Assembly (NCBI GenBank): GCA_903837255.1
Contig: CAILTZ010000827.1
Coordinates: forward strand, 1-7,120
Origin: an uncultured Pirellula sp.
GTDB taxonomy: Bacteria; Planctomycetota; Planctomycetia; Pirellulales; Pirellulaceae
Length of the DNA stretch: 7,120 nucleotides
Reading direction: 5' to 3'
Under the pieces are notes generated by a model. It had not been told where the DNA came from and made no database searches. It saw only the letters and a program-made list of their open reading frames with translations. Both the position numbers and the translations under genes were made by a program. Positions within the stretch are counted from its first letter, which is position 1; the number at the start of each line of letters is the position of its first letter. Below, piece after piece: positions 1-7,120 of the stretch.

Positions 1-756
1 AAGATCCCGGTAAAGAGGCCTAATGCGATAGATCCAGGTCCGATGGGTAAAATAGACCACCGGTAGGAGCAACAGTCCGGCGGCCAACAAACGCCAGTCG
101 ACAATCACCAGCACGATGAAACTACCAATGAGTTGCACTATCGCTTGCCAGGGATTGTAAAGCATGCTGAACACCAAATCGGCGATCCCGCCAGCATCCT
201 CCCTGAGCAGACTGGCTGAACCTCCGCTTTTGAGTAACTGAACTCGATGCAATGGCATCTGTAGCATGTGCTCGAACACCTTTTTGCGAATCGACGTTTG
301 GACTTGGTTGACCGCTTTGGTGCACTGCCAGCGTCCCCAAAGATGAATGCAAGTCCTAAACAAGGTTACACCCGTCACGGCCATGGCAATCCATATCAAT
401 AGCTCTAGACCCGTGGTTTGCTTGAGCCACAGCGGTGCCCATTCCGGTGCCGGTTTGGGAGGATCGGTCAACGCAAAATCGATGGCAAACTTAGTCCCAA
501 GCGGAGGCAGGAGACTCAAGAGCGTTGAAACCGTGAGCGTCGTAAGACCGATGGCGATGGCTCGACGATGTCCGGAAAGAAGCTTGAGAAACTCGCGAAA
601 GAGGGTCCAAAAGGACCGGTGCGAGCGGCTGACGAGCTTGTCTTTCTCCTGACCCGACATGGTCGAGTGGTACGAATCGTAGTCCTCTTTTCGATTCGCG
701 CCAGATTTCCGCTGATCGGTCAGATATCTTTGGAAATCAAATCGGCTAGTTGGCAT
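1..756 (-). CDS. ABC exporter, N-terminal transmembrane domain (partial, 3' end beyond left edge)
   Basis: This is the first 252 codons of an ABC exporter; the nucleotide-binding domain would lie left of the window. After a charged cytoplasmic N-terminus (residues 1-65) come hydrophobic stretches at about 66-94, 117-138 and 203-238, the last probably two helices. Between them, residues 161-193 (FEHMLQMPLHRV, then SGGSASLLREDAGGIADL) match the first intracellular loop of type I exporters of the MsbA/multidrug family, where the cytoplasmic coupling helix contacts the ATPase. By family knowledge it moves a lipid, drug or peptide out of the cytoplasm using ATP; the substrate cannot be told. I chose the ATG at 754-756. 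The frame is open back to the DUF1501 stop and holds no earlier ATG, GTG, TTG or CTG. A second in-frame ATG at 658-660 would give a protein 32 residues shorter. No Shine-Dalgarno motif is visible. It lies 66 bases after the DUF1501 gene, with a hairpin in between, so co-transcription is uncertain. Confidence 0.88.
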   Translation of the reverse strand, partial: MPTSRFDFQRYLTDQRKSGANRKEDYDSYHSTMSGQEKDKLVSRSHRSFWTLFREFLKLLSGHRRAIAIGLTTLTVSTLLSLLPPLGTKFAIDFALTDPPKPAPEWAPLWLKQTTGLELLIWIAMAVTGVTLFRTCIHLWGRWQCTKAVNQVQTSIRKKVFEHMLQMPLHRVQLLKSGGSASLLREDAGGIADLVFSMLYNPWQAIVQLIGSFIVLVIVDWRLLAAGLLLLPVVYFTHRTWIYRIRPLYRDL

Positions 757-786
757 CGCAATACTTCGCTGGAGAAACCGGTTGGG

Positions 787-810
787 AGCCGACGATCTGT
801 TTCGTCGGCT
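787..810 (-). terminator. Perfect 9-bp hairpin between DUF1501 and ABC genes
   Basis: The minus strand carries AGCCGACGA, a six-base loop AACAGA, then TCGTCGGCT, a perfect 9-bp GC-rich inverted repeat. It begins 12 bases after the DUF1501 stop codon and ends 30 bases before the ABC transporter start. No T-run follows, so it is not a canonical intrinsic terminator. It could be a U-less terminator, an mRNA 3'-end stabiliser, or a structure that sets the relative expression of the two genes. The repeat is seen directly; its function is inference. Confidence 0.45.
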
Positions 811-822
811 TGGCCGGATATT

Positions 823-2307
823 CTACGCGAGAATCTCGGTAACGACCCGCTGTTTTTCAACTCCGGTGAGACGTTGGTCTAAACCTTGGAATTTGTAGGT
901 GAACCGCTGGTGATCGATTCCCATGCAGTGCAGGATGGTGGCATTCAAATCGTTGATATTGACTGGGTTTTCGGTGATGTTATAGCTGAAATCGTCGGTT
1001 TGCCCGTAGGTGATGCCACCCTTGATGCCACCCCCGGCCATCCACATGCAGAAGTTCCTCGGATGGTGGTCTCGACCGTAATTGTCCTTGGACAATCCCC
1101 CCTGGCTGTAGACGGTGCGGCCGAACTCTCCGCCCCAAACGACCAAAGTGTCCTGGAGCATCCCGCGACGCTTGAGGTCCTTGATCAATGCCGCAATCGG
1201 TTGATCGATTTGTTTGCATTGGTTCCCGATCTGCCTTGGCAGATCCCCGTGTTGGTCCCAGCCTCGATGAAGCAGTTGCACGACGCGAACACCGCGTTCG
1301 ACCAAGCGACGGGCTAGCAAGGCACTGTGTGCGAAAGACCCCGGATCTCGAACGGCAGGTCCGTACATTTCAAGAGTCTCAGCCGTTTCGGTTTCGATAT
1401 TGGTCAGCTCGGGAACACTCGCCTGCATTCGAAATGCCATTTCGTACTGTGCAATGCGGGTCGATGTCTCGGGATCTCCGAACTCGCTTTGGGACCCCTG
1501 ATTTAGAGCTTGCAACGAATCGAGCATCAATCGCCGATCCTCTCGAGTCACTCCGGTAGGATTGGGTAGGTACAGCACTGGGTCTCCGCTCCCCCGCAGG
1601 GCCACTCCATTGAATCTTGTGGCCAAAAATCCACTAGCCCACATGCGGCTGAACAAGGCTTGCCCATTGCTGTCCTCGGGAAACTTGGGGGTAAAAACCA
1701 CGAACGCTGGAAGATCGTTGCTTTCGCTCCCAAGGCCATAGCCCAACCACGACCCGATACTGGGCTTGCCAGGAACCTCCGAACCGGTCATGACGAACGT
1801 ACAAGCCGGATCGTGGTTGATCGCATTGGTGAAAACGGACTTGATCAAGGCAATATCATCGACGACTTCGCTCGTGTGCGGAAAGAGTTCGACGTTCGTC
1901 CACATCCCGCACTTGCCCTTTTGCTCGTATTTAAATTTCGAGGGCGCCACCGGGAATCGGGTCTGACCGCTGGTCATGGTTGAAAGTCTCTGTCCACCTT
2001 GAACGCTCGGTGGTAGATCTTTGTCGTAGTACTCCTGCAAGCCTGGTTTGTAGTCCCAGGTATCGATCTGGGATGGAGCTCCGTTCATGTGCAAATAGAT
2101 GATCGATTTGGCTCTTGGTGCGAAGTGAGGCAGCCCGGGCAGCGCCGGGTGGACTTTGTCTTGAGACCTGCCTGGATCCGCAAACAACTTAGGTATTTGC
2201 GATTGGCCTGCCAAGAGCCCTGCTGCCAGTCCTCCAAACCGGAGCCCCGAGGAACCGAAAAAGTTCCTGCGGTTGAGTTGCATCTGAAGCGAGAGGATGT
2301 CTTTCAT
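823..2307 (-). CDS. DUF1501 family exported protein (alkaline-phosphatase/sulfatase-like fold)
   Basis: A 494-residue DUF1501 (PF07394) protein of normal family length. The N-terminus has a twin-arginine signal: NRRNFF at residues 12-17, then a hydrophobic, glycine-rich stretch to about residue 34, so export folded through Tat is likely. The mature part starts near residue 66 with [21 protein letters not shown] (68-88, broken off at the family's DxxD-like start). Further family hallmarks are [12 protein letters not shown] (166-177), WDQHGDL (350-356), [10 protein letters not shown] (389-398), GRDHHPRNF (411-419) and a C-terminal [14 protein letters not shown] (451-464). The family is related to sulfatases and alkaline phosphatases. 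The Asp/His/Glu residues in these motifs could bind metal, but I cannot point to a sure catalytic nucleophile, and the reaction and substrate are unknown. The ATG at 2305-2307 lies 4 bases after the stop of the upstream PSCyt1 gene, which indicates one operon. The in-frame ATG at 2281-2283 would place the arginines at residues 5-6, a more usual Tat spacing, and may be the true start. Confidence 0.93.
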   Translation of the reverse strand: MKDILSLQMQLNRRNFFGSSGLRFGGLAAGLLAGQSQIPKLFADPGRSQDKVHPALPGLPHFAPRAKSIIYLHMNGAPSQIDTWDYKPGLQEYYDKDLPPSVQGGQRLSTMTSGQTRFPVAPSKFKYEQKGKCGMWTNVELFPHTSEVVDDIALIKSVFTNAINHDPACTFVMTGSEVPGKPSIGSWLGYGLGSESNDLPAFVVFTPKFPEDSNGQALFSRMWASGFLATRFNGVALRGSGDPVLYLPNPTGVTREDRRLMLDSLQALNQGSQSEFGDPETSTRIAQYEMAFRMQASVPELTNIETETAETLEMYGPAVRDPGSFAHSALLARRLVERGVRVVQLLHRGWDQHGDLPRQIGNQCKQIDQPIAALIKDLKRRGMLQDTLVVWGGEFGRTVYSQGGLSKDNYGRDHHPRNFCMWMAGGGIKGGITYGQTDDFSYNITENPVNINDLNATILHCMGIDHQRFTYKFQGLDQRLTGVEKQRVVTEILA

Positions 2308-2311
2308 GGTA

Positions 2312-5300
2312 TCAATTTCGCGTTAAGGTTTCGTCCATGTTCAGAATGGTGCTCGCTAGCAGCGTGTAGGCAGCAAGTTCACTGGCATCAAAATTTGGGG
2401 TGGGTTTCGATTCCCCGATTTGGATCAATTGCTGGGCATCTTGCGGGTTGTTCTTATAACGCTGCAAGTGGACCGATATCTGCTTCTCCAAGACATCGAT
2501 CTCCTTAGCTGTCGGATTGCGAGACAACACGTTCTTAAATACAAATTCGATCCGGCCTCGAGCATCTACGATGCCTGATCCGAGAGTACGTTGAGCAAGC
2601 CCTCGGGCGGCTTCGACATGCTGCACATCGTTGAGCAACTGCAATGCTTGGAGGGGTGTGTTGCTCCGTTCGCGTCTGGTGCAGGTTTGCTCGCGGTTTG
2701 GAGCATCGAAATTCACCATGAACGGTGGCGGTGCCGTGCGTTTGTAGAACGTATAGAGGCTTCGGCGGTACAACGCCGAGCCTTTATCCTGCTGATAGAA
2801 ACGTGTGTTCGATCCGGCAAAACCGACAGGCTCCCAAACGTTCGCTGGCTGATACGGCTTGACCCCTTTGCCACCCAAGGTCAAATCGATCAACCCACCT
2901 ACAAACAGGGCGTTGTCTCGGATTTGCTCGGCATCCAAACGGAGTCGTGGAGCGTGGGCAAAGAGCCGATTTTCTGGATCTTTCTCGAGAGCCTCGGCAG
3001 GTATTCGGGAGCTCTGTTTGAATGTCGCCGATGTGAGCATCAGCTTCATGAGTCCCTTGACGTCCCAACCGGATTCCTCGAATTGAATCGCTAGCCAGTC
3101 GAGCAATTCCGGATGAGAAGGCACCTCGCCTTGGGTTCCAAAATCGCCGCTGGTTTTGACCAGTCCCATCCCAAAGACCTGTTGCCACAAACGATTCACA
3201 GCCACCCGCGAGGTCAGAGGATGGCGAGGCGAAACGAGCCATTTGGCAAGATCCAATCGATTGAGTTGTCGAGACTCGGCCCCTTGGATCGCTGGCAAAA
3301 CAGATAGCACATTGGGCTGTACTTTTTCACCGGGTTGGTTGTATTGCCCACGCAACATCACAAAGCTTTCTCGCGGGGTGGGATTGTCTTTGTAGATGAA
3401 GGTGCTTGGGATCGCATTGTAGAAATTGTCGCGTTCGCTACGGCTACGATCGAGTTGACCAACCAGATCGCCAAGCATCGGCTTGGTCTCCGAGCAGATG
3501 CGGGCCAAGTAGTATTCCTTGAGACGCGTTACCACAGCAGCATCTGGTGCGGGTTCCGGCCCAGCCTTTGCGATATTGTTTAAATCCCCTGGAAGACCCG
3601 GGGTGTCCTTGCCCTTGGCCGCTTTCCACCAAGCAAGAAAGGATCGCAACGGATCGTTGGCCGGATCGCTAACTCCCACCACCCCGATCTTGTCCCAATA
3701 GACCGTTCCTCCAAACTGCGTGGTGGCGAATCCGGTGATATTGTCACCTGCGGAGAGTCCAATTTTATCGGCTGAAACTTCGAGACGAACCCATTCGCCG
3801 GATTTCGGCAATTCGCCCATGTTGACGCGTTCGACCGTGTTTGCTGCTCCCCATGCAATCGCATCGTAATCACCCCACACGGCACGATGCGCCCAGCCAC
3901 TGCGATGGTATTGCAACATGACCGATTTGGGTGGATTGGCCGGGTCGATATAAACGTAGGCGAACAGAGTGGCTTGCACAGGGATCGAGACAGGCACCGT
4001 CGAGATACCCCAAACATCCTGCGATAATCCAGCGTCGGATCGCTTCAGCGCCCGTTTGCCGCTGAGAACTTTGTCCCCGTTTTCCGCCGTAACGAACAGG
4101 GTGGGGTGTCCAGGGGAACCGGCTACGTTACCCCCTGCTGGAAAGTCGTCTTCCATCCATACCACTTCGGTGGAAGAAGCCTGAGGCTTGGGATCCGCAA
4201 GAGCGGGGTCGTTATAAACCACCTTAGCGGCGGCCTCGTTAAGTTTCGCTTGACTGGTTGCAATCTGTGTATCGTATTCGGCCAGCTTTCCTTTTTCCTC
4301 TTCGGTCTCGAGCCTGAGTACCGGGTTGGTCAGCAACGCATTGCCATCCATTGCCGGATCGGCTGATGCGTTGAAGAAAGCGTACATCGAATAAAATTCT
4401 TTCGTCGGGATCGGATCGAATTTATGGTCATGGCACACTGCGCATCCGGCGGTCAAGGCCAACCAGGTCGATGCCATGGTGCTCGTTCGGTCAACAGCAT
4501 AGCGATAGTAAAATTCCGAATCGATGGATCCACCTTCGCTGGTCGTGACATTGCATCGGTTAAACCCGGTCGCAATGAGTTGATCGATGGTCGGGTTTTC
4601 GAGCAGGTCCCCGGCAAGTTGTTCGATCGTGAACTGATCGAAGGGCATGTTCCGATTGAAACTCTTAACGACCCAATCTCGATAAGCCCACATCTGCCGT
4701 TCGTTATCCAGGTGCAAGCCGTGGGTGTCGGCATATCTTGCGATGTCCAACCAGTGTCTAGCCATCTCTTCGCCGTAGCGGTTGGATTGCAAGTACCTGT
4801 CGACCATCTTTTCGTAAGCATCTGCCGATGGATCGGTCATGTACGCGTCGAGTTCCTCGCTTGTTGGAGGTAAGCCCGTCAGCGTAAAAGCGACACGCCG
4901 AATCAATGTGGATTTGTTCGCCTGCTCAGCGAGTTTCCACCCCTGAGACTCGAGTCTCTTGCCTACAAAGGCGTCGATGGTGTTCTTGCCATTAAAGGCT
5001 TGAGGCGGGATAGCCGACTCAACCAGCGGTTCAAAGGCCCAGTGCTTTTGATACTGAGCCCCTTCCCGAATCCAACGACCCAGCAATTCGATCTCGCCAG
5101 GGGTCAATTCCTTGTTGCTATCCGGCGGTGGCATCTTCAGATCCGGGTCGCTCGAATGCACGCGGTCCCACATCACACTCTGCTTGGGATCCCCGGCCAC
5201 AATCGCCCGTTTGCCATCTCGCTCTGCGCTCGCACCCTCGAAGGTATCGAGCCTCAGGCCTGCTTCGCGCTTCTTCTCATCAAACCCGTGACAAGAAAAG

Positions 5301-5422
5301 CACTTGTCGGCAAGGATTGGGCGAATGTCCCGGTTGTAACTGATAGGATTTTCGCCAAGGGTTGTGTTGATCAAGAAGCACACCCAACCGAGGCAGGTGG
5401 CTTGGGTAAACAAGCGTTTCAT
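2312..5422 (-). CDS. PSCyt1-DUF1549-DUF1553 protein (planctomycete cytochrome-like)
   Basis: A 1036-residue exported protein with the typical planctomycete order of domains. Residues 1-23 are a Sec signal peptide (MKR, a hydrophobic core, then TLG). The PSCyt1 domain (PF07635) follows, with heme motif CFSCH at 41-45 and a likely Met axial ligand in KMPPP (96-100). DUF1549 (PF07583) spans about 145-352 and holds [15 protein letters not shown] (221-235) and a second Cxx[13 protein letters not shown] (327-337). Residues 372-400 look like a short coiled coil. Residues about 418-588 form a beta-rich insert resembling LamG or carbohydrate-binding sandwiches. DUF1553 (PF07587) spans about 715-985, with [18 protein letters not shown] (722-739) and [17 protein letters not shown] (916-932). 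The enzymatic role of the family is not established; periplasmic redox or glycan-related functions are suggested. The start at 5420-5422 was chosen because the signal peptide begins there. The frame stays open to an ATG at 5561-5563, but that would bury the signal under 47 arginine- and proline-rich residues. It shares an operon with DUF1501. Confidence 0.93.
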   Translation of the reverse strand: MKRLFTQATCLGWVCFLINTTLGENPISYNRDIRPILADKCFSCHGFDEKKREAGLRLDTFEGASAERDGKRAIVAGDPKQSVMWDRVHSSDPDLKMPPPDSNKELTPGEIELLGRWIREGAQYQKHWAFEPLVESAIPPQAFNGKNTIDAFVGKRLESQGWKLAEQANKSTLIRRVAFTLTGLPPTSEELDAYMTDPSADAYEKMVDRYLQSNRYGEEMARHWLDIARYADTHGLHLDNERQMWAYRDWVVKSFNRNMPFDQFTIEQLAGDLLENPTIDQLIATGFNRCNVTTSEGGSIDSEFYYRYAVDRTSTMASTWLALTAGCAVCHDHKFDPIPTKEFYSMYAFFNASADPAMDGNALLTNPVLRLETEEEKGKLAEYDTQIATSQAKLNEAAAKVVYNDPALADPKPQASSTEVVWMEDDFPAGGNVAGSPGHPTLFVTAENGDKVLSGKRALKRSDAGLSQDVWGISTVPVSIPVQATLFAYVYIDPANPPKSVMLQYHRSGWAHRAVWGDYDAIAWGAANTVERVNMGELPKSGEWVRLEVSADKIGLSAGDNITGFATTQFGGTVYWDKIGVVGVSDPANDPLRSFLAWWKAAKGKDTPGLPGDLNNIAKAGPEPAPDAAVVTRLKEYYLARICSETKPMLGDLVGQLDRSRSERDNFYNAIPSTFIYKDNPTPRESFVMLRGQYNQPGEKVQPNVLSVLPAIQGAESRQLNRLDLAKWLVSPRHPLTSRVAVNRLWQQVFGMGLVKTSGDFGTQGEVPSHPELLDWLAIQFEESGWDVKGLMKLMLTSATFKQSSRIPAEALEKDPENRLFAHAPRLRLDAEQIRDNALFVGGLIDLTLGGKGVKPYQPANVWEPVGFAGSNTRFYQQDKGSALYRRSLYTFYKRTAPPPFMVNFDAPNREQTCTRRERSNTPLQALQLLNDVQHVEAARGLAQRTLGSGIVDARGRIEFVFKNVLSRNPTAKEIDVLEKQISVHLQRYKNNPQDAQQLIQIGESKPTPNFDASELAAYTLLASTILNMDETLTRN

Positions 5423-5499
5423 GTTCCGAACCAATCGAGGGGATCGAGGTGGGAATGGGGAGGGACCGGGCTTGCAAGGTTGCCCGCGAACGTCTCGTA

Positions 5500-5528
5500 A
5501 TTGTAACCCAAACCGCGAGCCTTCAAAA
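5500..5528 (-). promoter_or_regulatory. Candidate sigma-70-like promoter for the PSCyt1-DUF1501 operon
   Basis: The minus strand has TACAAT at 5505-5500, five of six bases of the -10 consensus. Upstream is TTGAAG (5526-5521, 15-base spacer) or, at the usual 17-base spacing, the weaker TTTTGA (5528-5523). A start just downstream would give a leader of roughly 70 bases before the ATG at 5422. The match is weak and chance is possible, but the position is right. Confidence 0.3.
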
Positions 5529-5566
5529 CCTTCGGAAGCCCTAAACAACGGGTGGTTTTGCAATTT

Positions 5567-5585
5567 AAAAAACTCTGCGGACAGA
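5567..5585 (-). terminator. Weak candidate terminator after the peptidase/TPR gene
   Basis: Eleven bases past the stop of the peptidase gene the minus strand reads TCTG, loop TCCG, CAGA, one G and then six T residues. A stem of only 4 bp is short for an intrinsic terminator, but the tetraloop and T-run in the right place make it worth noting. Confidence 0.25.
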
Positions 5586-5596
5586 CCAAGGCTCTC

Positions 5597-7120
5597 TTAG
5601 GGTACAGATTCCGATCGCTGAAGCTTGAGCAAGAGCTCGAGGGCTCGGGCGTAGCGCGGCGTGTCCTCGAGCGCCATGAGGCAATGCCTGAGGGCTTTTT
5701 CTCGGTGGCCACCGAGCTGCTCATAGGCCGCGGCGATTCTGAGATTCAGCTCGGCAGGATCGAGGGGATCGAGCGCCGCTAGAGCTTGTAAACTCTCAAT
5801 GACTCGATTGGGTTGATGGCTCTTTTCACCAGCCAGCGCAAGATTCTCCAAAGTCGATGGTTGCATGGGCTGAATCTCGAGCATCGACTGGCACCACTTG
5901 GCAACAGACTCCCAATTGTCTGCTGCTCGATCGATTGCGATCAAGCGGATCAGTGGTTCGGTTGCGTGGGGGTCGATCGCGACCAATTCGCTCAAGGATT
6001 CGCGATGTGCCTGGAGGTTGCCTTGCTCGCTCTGGATCGACGCCCGTTTGACCAATGCGCTCGAGCCGGTGGGGTCCGTCGGCCAAAGTTTGTAGAGCCC
6101 TTCGGCGGTCTCGAGGGCTTGGTCCCAACTCTTTTGCTTGATCTGTTGATCGAGCTTTCTGTGGAGCGCATCGTAGGAGTTGGAGTGGTTGCTTAGCCAA
6201 CCCTCCCAAGGTTCGTCTTTGGGCAGTGGGGTGAAGTCCAGCTCTGGGGCGATCGCCAACCCCTTCGCTTTTGCGAAACTTTCGAAGGACCGGTCGAGTC
6301 CCTCTAGGCTACCGGTTCTGCGTGCGATCGCATCGGCGATCGGAAGTCCATCCCTAAGGTCGCTCAGGAGTTTGAGCAAACCTTCGTGTCCGAATTGTTC
6401 GACCCAAAACTCGACGACGATGGATGCCACAAAATAAGCGTACTGTAGGTGGATCGGGGATTTCGGTGCCAAGAACATTCGGCTCATTCGGCTCGGTGGC
6501 TCGAACTGACCCTCTCGTAGCCAATGGATGTAGATTGGGTTTGGCGGTTCTCCCCAATTGGTTCGATGCATTCGCTCCTCGTAGACCGAGATGCCTTCGG
6601 ATAGCCAGCGCGGCATGCGGTTGTTGGTGAGGTTCAAGGTGATCACATGGCAGAACTCGTGCCATAAAACCGATTTCCAGTTGTGGTCGACATTCAGTGC
6701 GGTTGGGGAATTGGCCGTGATGACATTGCCAAAGCACACGCCGAGGAAGCCTTCGCCACCGGGCAATCCGAACGTTCGAACAGCAAAATCCCTCTGTTTA
6801 GAGAACAATTCGACGACGATCGGCCCGCTGAGCTGAACTTGGTATTTGCTCACCAAGCTCTCGCGGGCCTGTTGAAGAATCTCTACGACCTCCTGGCCGA
6901 AAACCTTGGCTTCGGTCGCATCCATGCGAATGACAAACCCGGGGGCCTCGATCGTTGTGTATTTTTCTAGTTCCCCTTTGAGAATCTGGAGGTTGTAGCT
7001 CGTGACATGGAACGGATCGGCTTGTCGCGCAAGAGCAACCATCTCCCAACCCTCCTGTTCGCGACCGAGCCGGAGCAGATCCTGCGCGAGCTGAGTTCGT
7101 GCGGGGTGAAATTTGCTATC
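5597..7120 (-). CDS. TPR protein with HExxH metallopeptidase (peptidase MA-like) domain, partial (5' end beyond right edge)
   Basis: The last 507 codons of a larger gene. The frame is open to the window edge, so the ATG at 7040-7042 is probably internal: the residues before it (PARTQLAQDLLRLGREQEGW) continue a TPR-like helix pair that runs into the next segment. Residues about 62-215 of the visible part form a gluzincin-type peptidase domain similar to the peptidase MA family. It carries WHEFCH (zinc ligands His154 and His158, catalytic Glu155) and, 17 residues after the second His, WLSEGISVYEE with Glu175 as probable third ligand. From about 322 to the C-terminus there are around five degenerate TPR units with the usual spacing and DP turns (for example AIDPHATEP and ALDPLDPAEL). 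The likely role is a zinc-dependent protease, or a protease-derived scaffold, with TPR arms for binding partners. Substrate and location are unknown, because the N-terminus with any signal peptide is missing. It is followed by a 174-base gap, so it is probably not in the same operon as the downstream genes. Confidence 0.87.
   Translation of the reverse strand, partial: DSKFHPARTQLAQDLLRLGREQEGWEMVALARQADPFHVTSYNLQILKGELEKYTTIEAPGFVIRMDATEAKVFGQEVVEILQQARESLVSKYQVQLSGPIVVELFSKQRDFAVRTFGLPGGEGFLGVCFGNVITANSPTALNVDHNWKSVLWHEFCHVITLNLTNNRMPRWLSEGISVYEERMHRTNWGEPPNPIYIHWLREGQFEPPSRMSRMFLAPKSPIHLQYAYFVASIVVEFWVEQFGHEGLLKLLSDLRDGLPIADAIARRTGSLEGLDRSFESFAKAKGLAIAPELDFTPLPKDEPWEGWLSNHSNSYDALHRKLDQQIKQKSWDQALETAEGLYKLWPTDPTGSSALVKRASIQSEQGNLQAHRESLSELVAIDPHATEPLIRLIAIDRAADNWESVAKWCQSMLEIQPMQPSTLENLALAGEKSHQPNRVIESLQALAALDPLDPAELNLRIAAAYEQLGGHREKALRHCLMALEDTPRYARALELLLKLQRSESVP

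Larger units (their letters stand above)
5423..5596. other. Intergenic region between the peptidase/TPR and PSCyt1 genes
   Basis: This 174-base gap is the longest non-coding stretch of the window and the only clear place for a promoter of the PSCyt1-DUF1501 operon. On the minus strand it is A/T-rich near the peptidase stop (5561-5572) and pyrimidine-rich close to the PSCyt1 start (5430-5470). I see no tRNA, riboswitch or strong operator palindrome in it. Confidence 0.6.

Noticed and set aside
886..1317. A 143-codon open frame on the plus strand opposite the DUF1501 gene.
   Set aside because: It lies wholly antisense to strongly conserved DUF1501 motifs, resembles no family I know, and follows from codon bias of the real gene.
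2133..2152. A short CCCGG/CCGGG inverted repeat in the DUF1501 gene.
   Set aside because: Only a 5-bp stem within coding sequence near the signal-peptide region, and explained by proline- and leucine-rich codons.
4424..4873. A 149-codon plus-strand open frame opposite DUF1549.
   Set aside because: Antisense shadow of a conserved domain; no recognisable protein features.
5423..5563. A 47-codon in-frame upstream extension of the PSCyt1 protein starting at 5563.
   Set aside because: It is rich in Arg and Pro without domain character and would place the Sec signal peptide internally. The ATG at 5422 is the sensible start.
5434..5773. A 15-base sequence (ATCGAGGGGATCGAG) present at both 5434-5448 and 5759-5773.
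   Set aside because: The second copy encodes LDPLD in a TPR turn and there are no further copies that I noticed; two copies of a low-complexity GATCGAG string are best taken as chance.
6248..6332. Two GCGATCGC octamers (6249-6256 and 6324-6331), like cyanobacterial HIP1 sites.
   Set aside because: Both encode Ala-Ile-Ala in the peptidase gene with the codons preferred here; two sites are not enough to suggest a repeat family.

Overview
The window looks like a piece of a planctomycete chromosome, most likely from the Pirellulaceae (Rhodopirellula-like). The main reason is the adjacent pair of a cytochrome-type PSCyt1/DUF1549/DUF1553 protein and a DUF1501 protein, a paralogous pairing greatly expanded in Planctomycetes and their relatives. 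Moderate GC content and the lack of clear Shine-Dalgarno sequences before the three visible starts fit this. The genus is inference.

All four genes lie on the minus strand, so they read from right to left. From 7120 to 5597 is the 3' part of a large gene for a TPR protein with an HExxH metallopeptidase domain (peptidase MA-like); its 5' end lies outside the window. A 174-base gap (5423-5596) follows, with a weak terminator candidate and a weak promoter candidate. Next is the 1036-residue PSCyt1/DUF1549/DUF1553 protein (5422-2312). Four bases later comes the DUF1501 protein (2307-823), with a twin-arginine export signal. After a 66-base gap that holds a perfect 9-bp hairpin comes an ABC exporter (756 to the left edge), of which only the N-terminal membrane domain is visible.

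The PSCyt1 and DUF1501 genes almost certainly form one transcription unit, and both products appear to be exported. Their biochemical role is not established; in Planctomycetes such pairs are often discussed in connection with polysaccharide or sulfated-glycan use, but nothing here names a substrate. The peptidase/TPR and ABC genes may be only neighbours. No mobile element, CRISPR array, tRNA, rRNA or phage feature was seen. The window is dense, ordinary planctomycete coding DNA, and I found no convincing new system. The best open questions are the role of the second CxxCH motif, the inserted beta-rich domain, and the intergenic hairpin.
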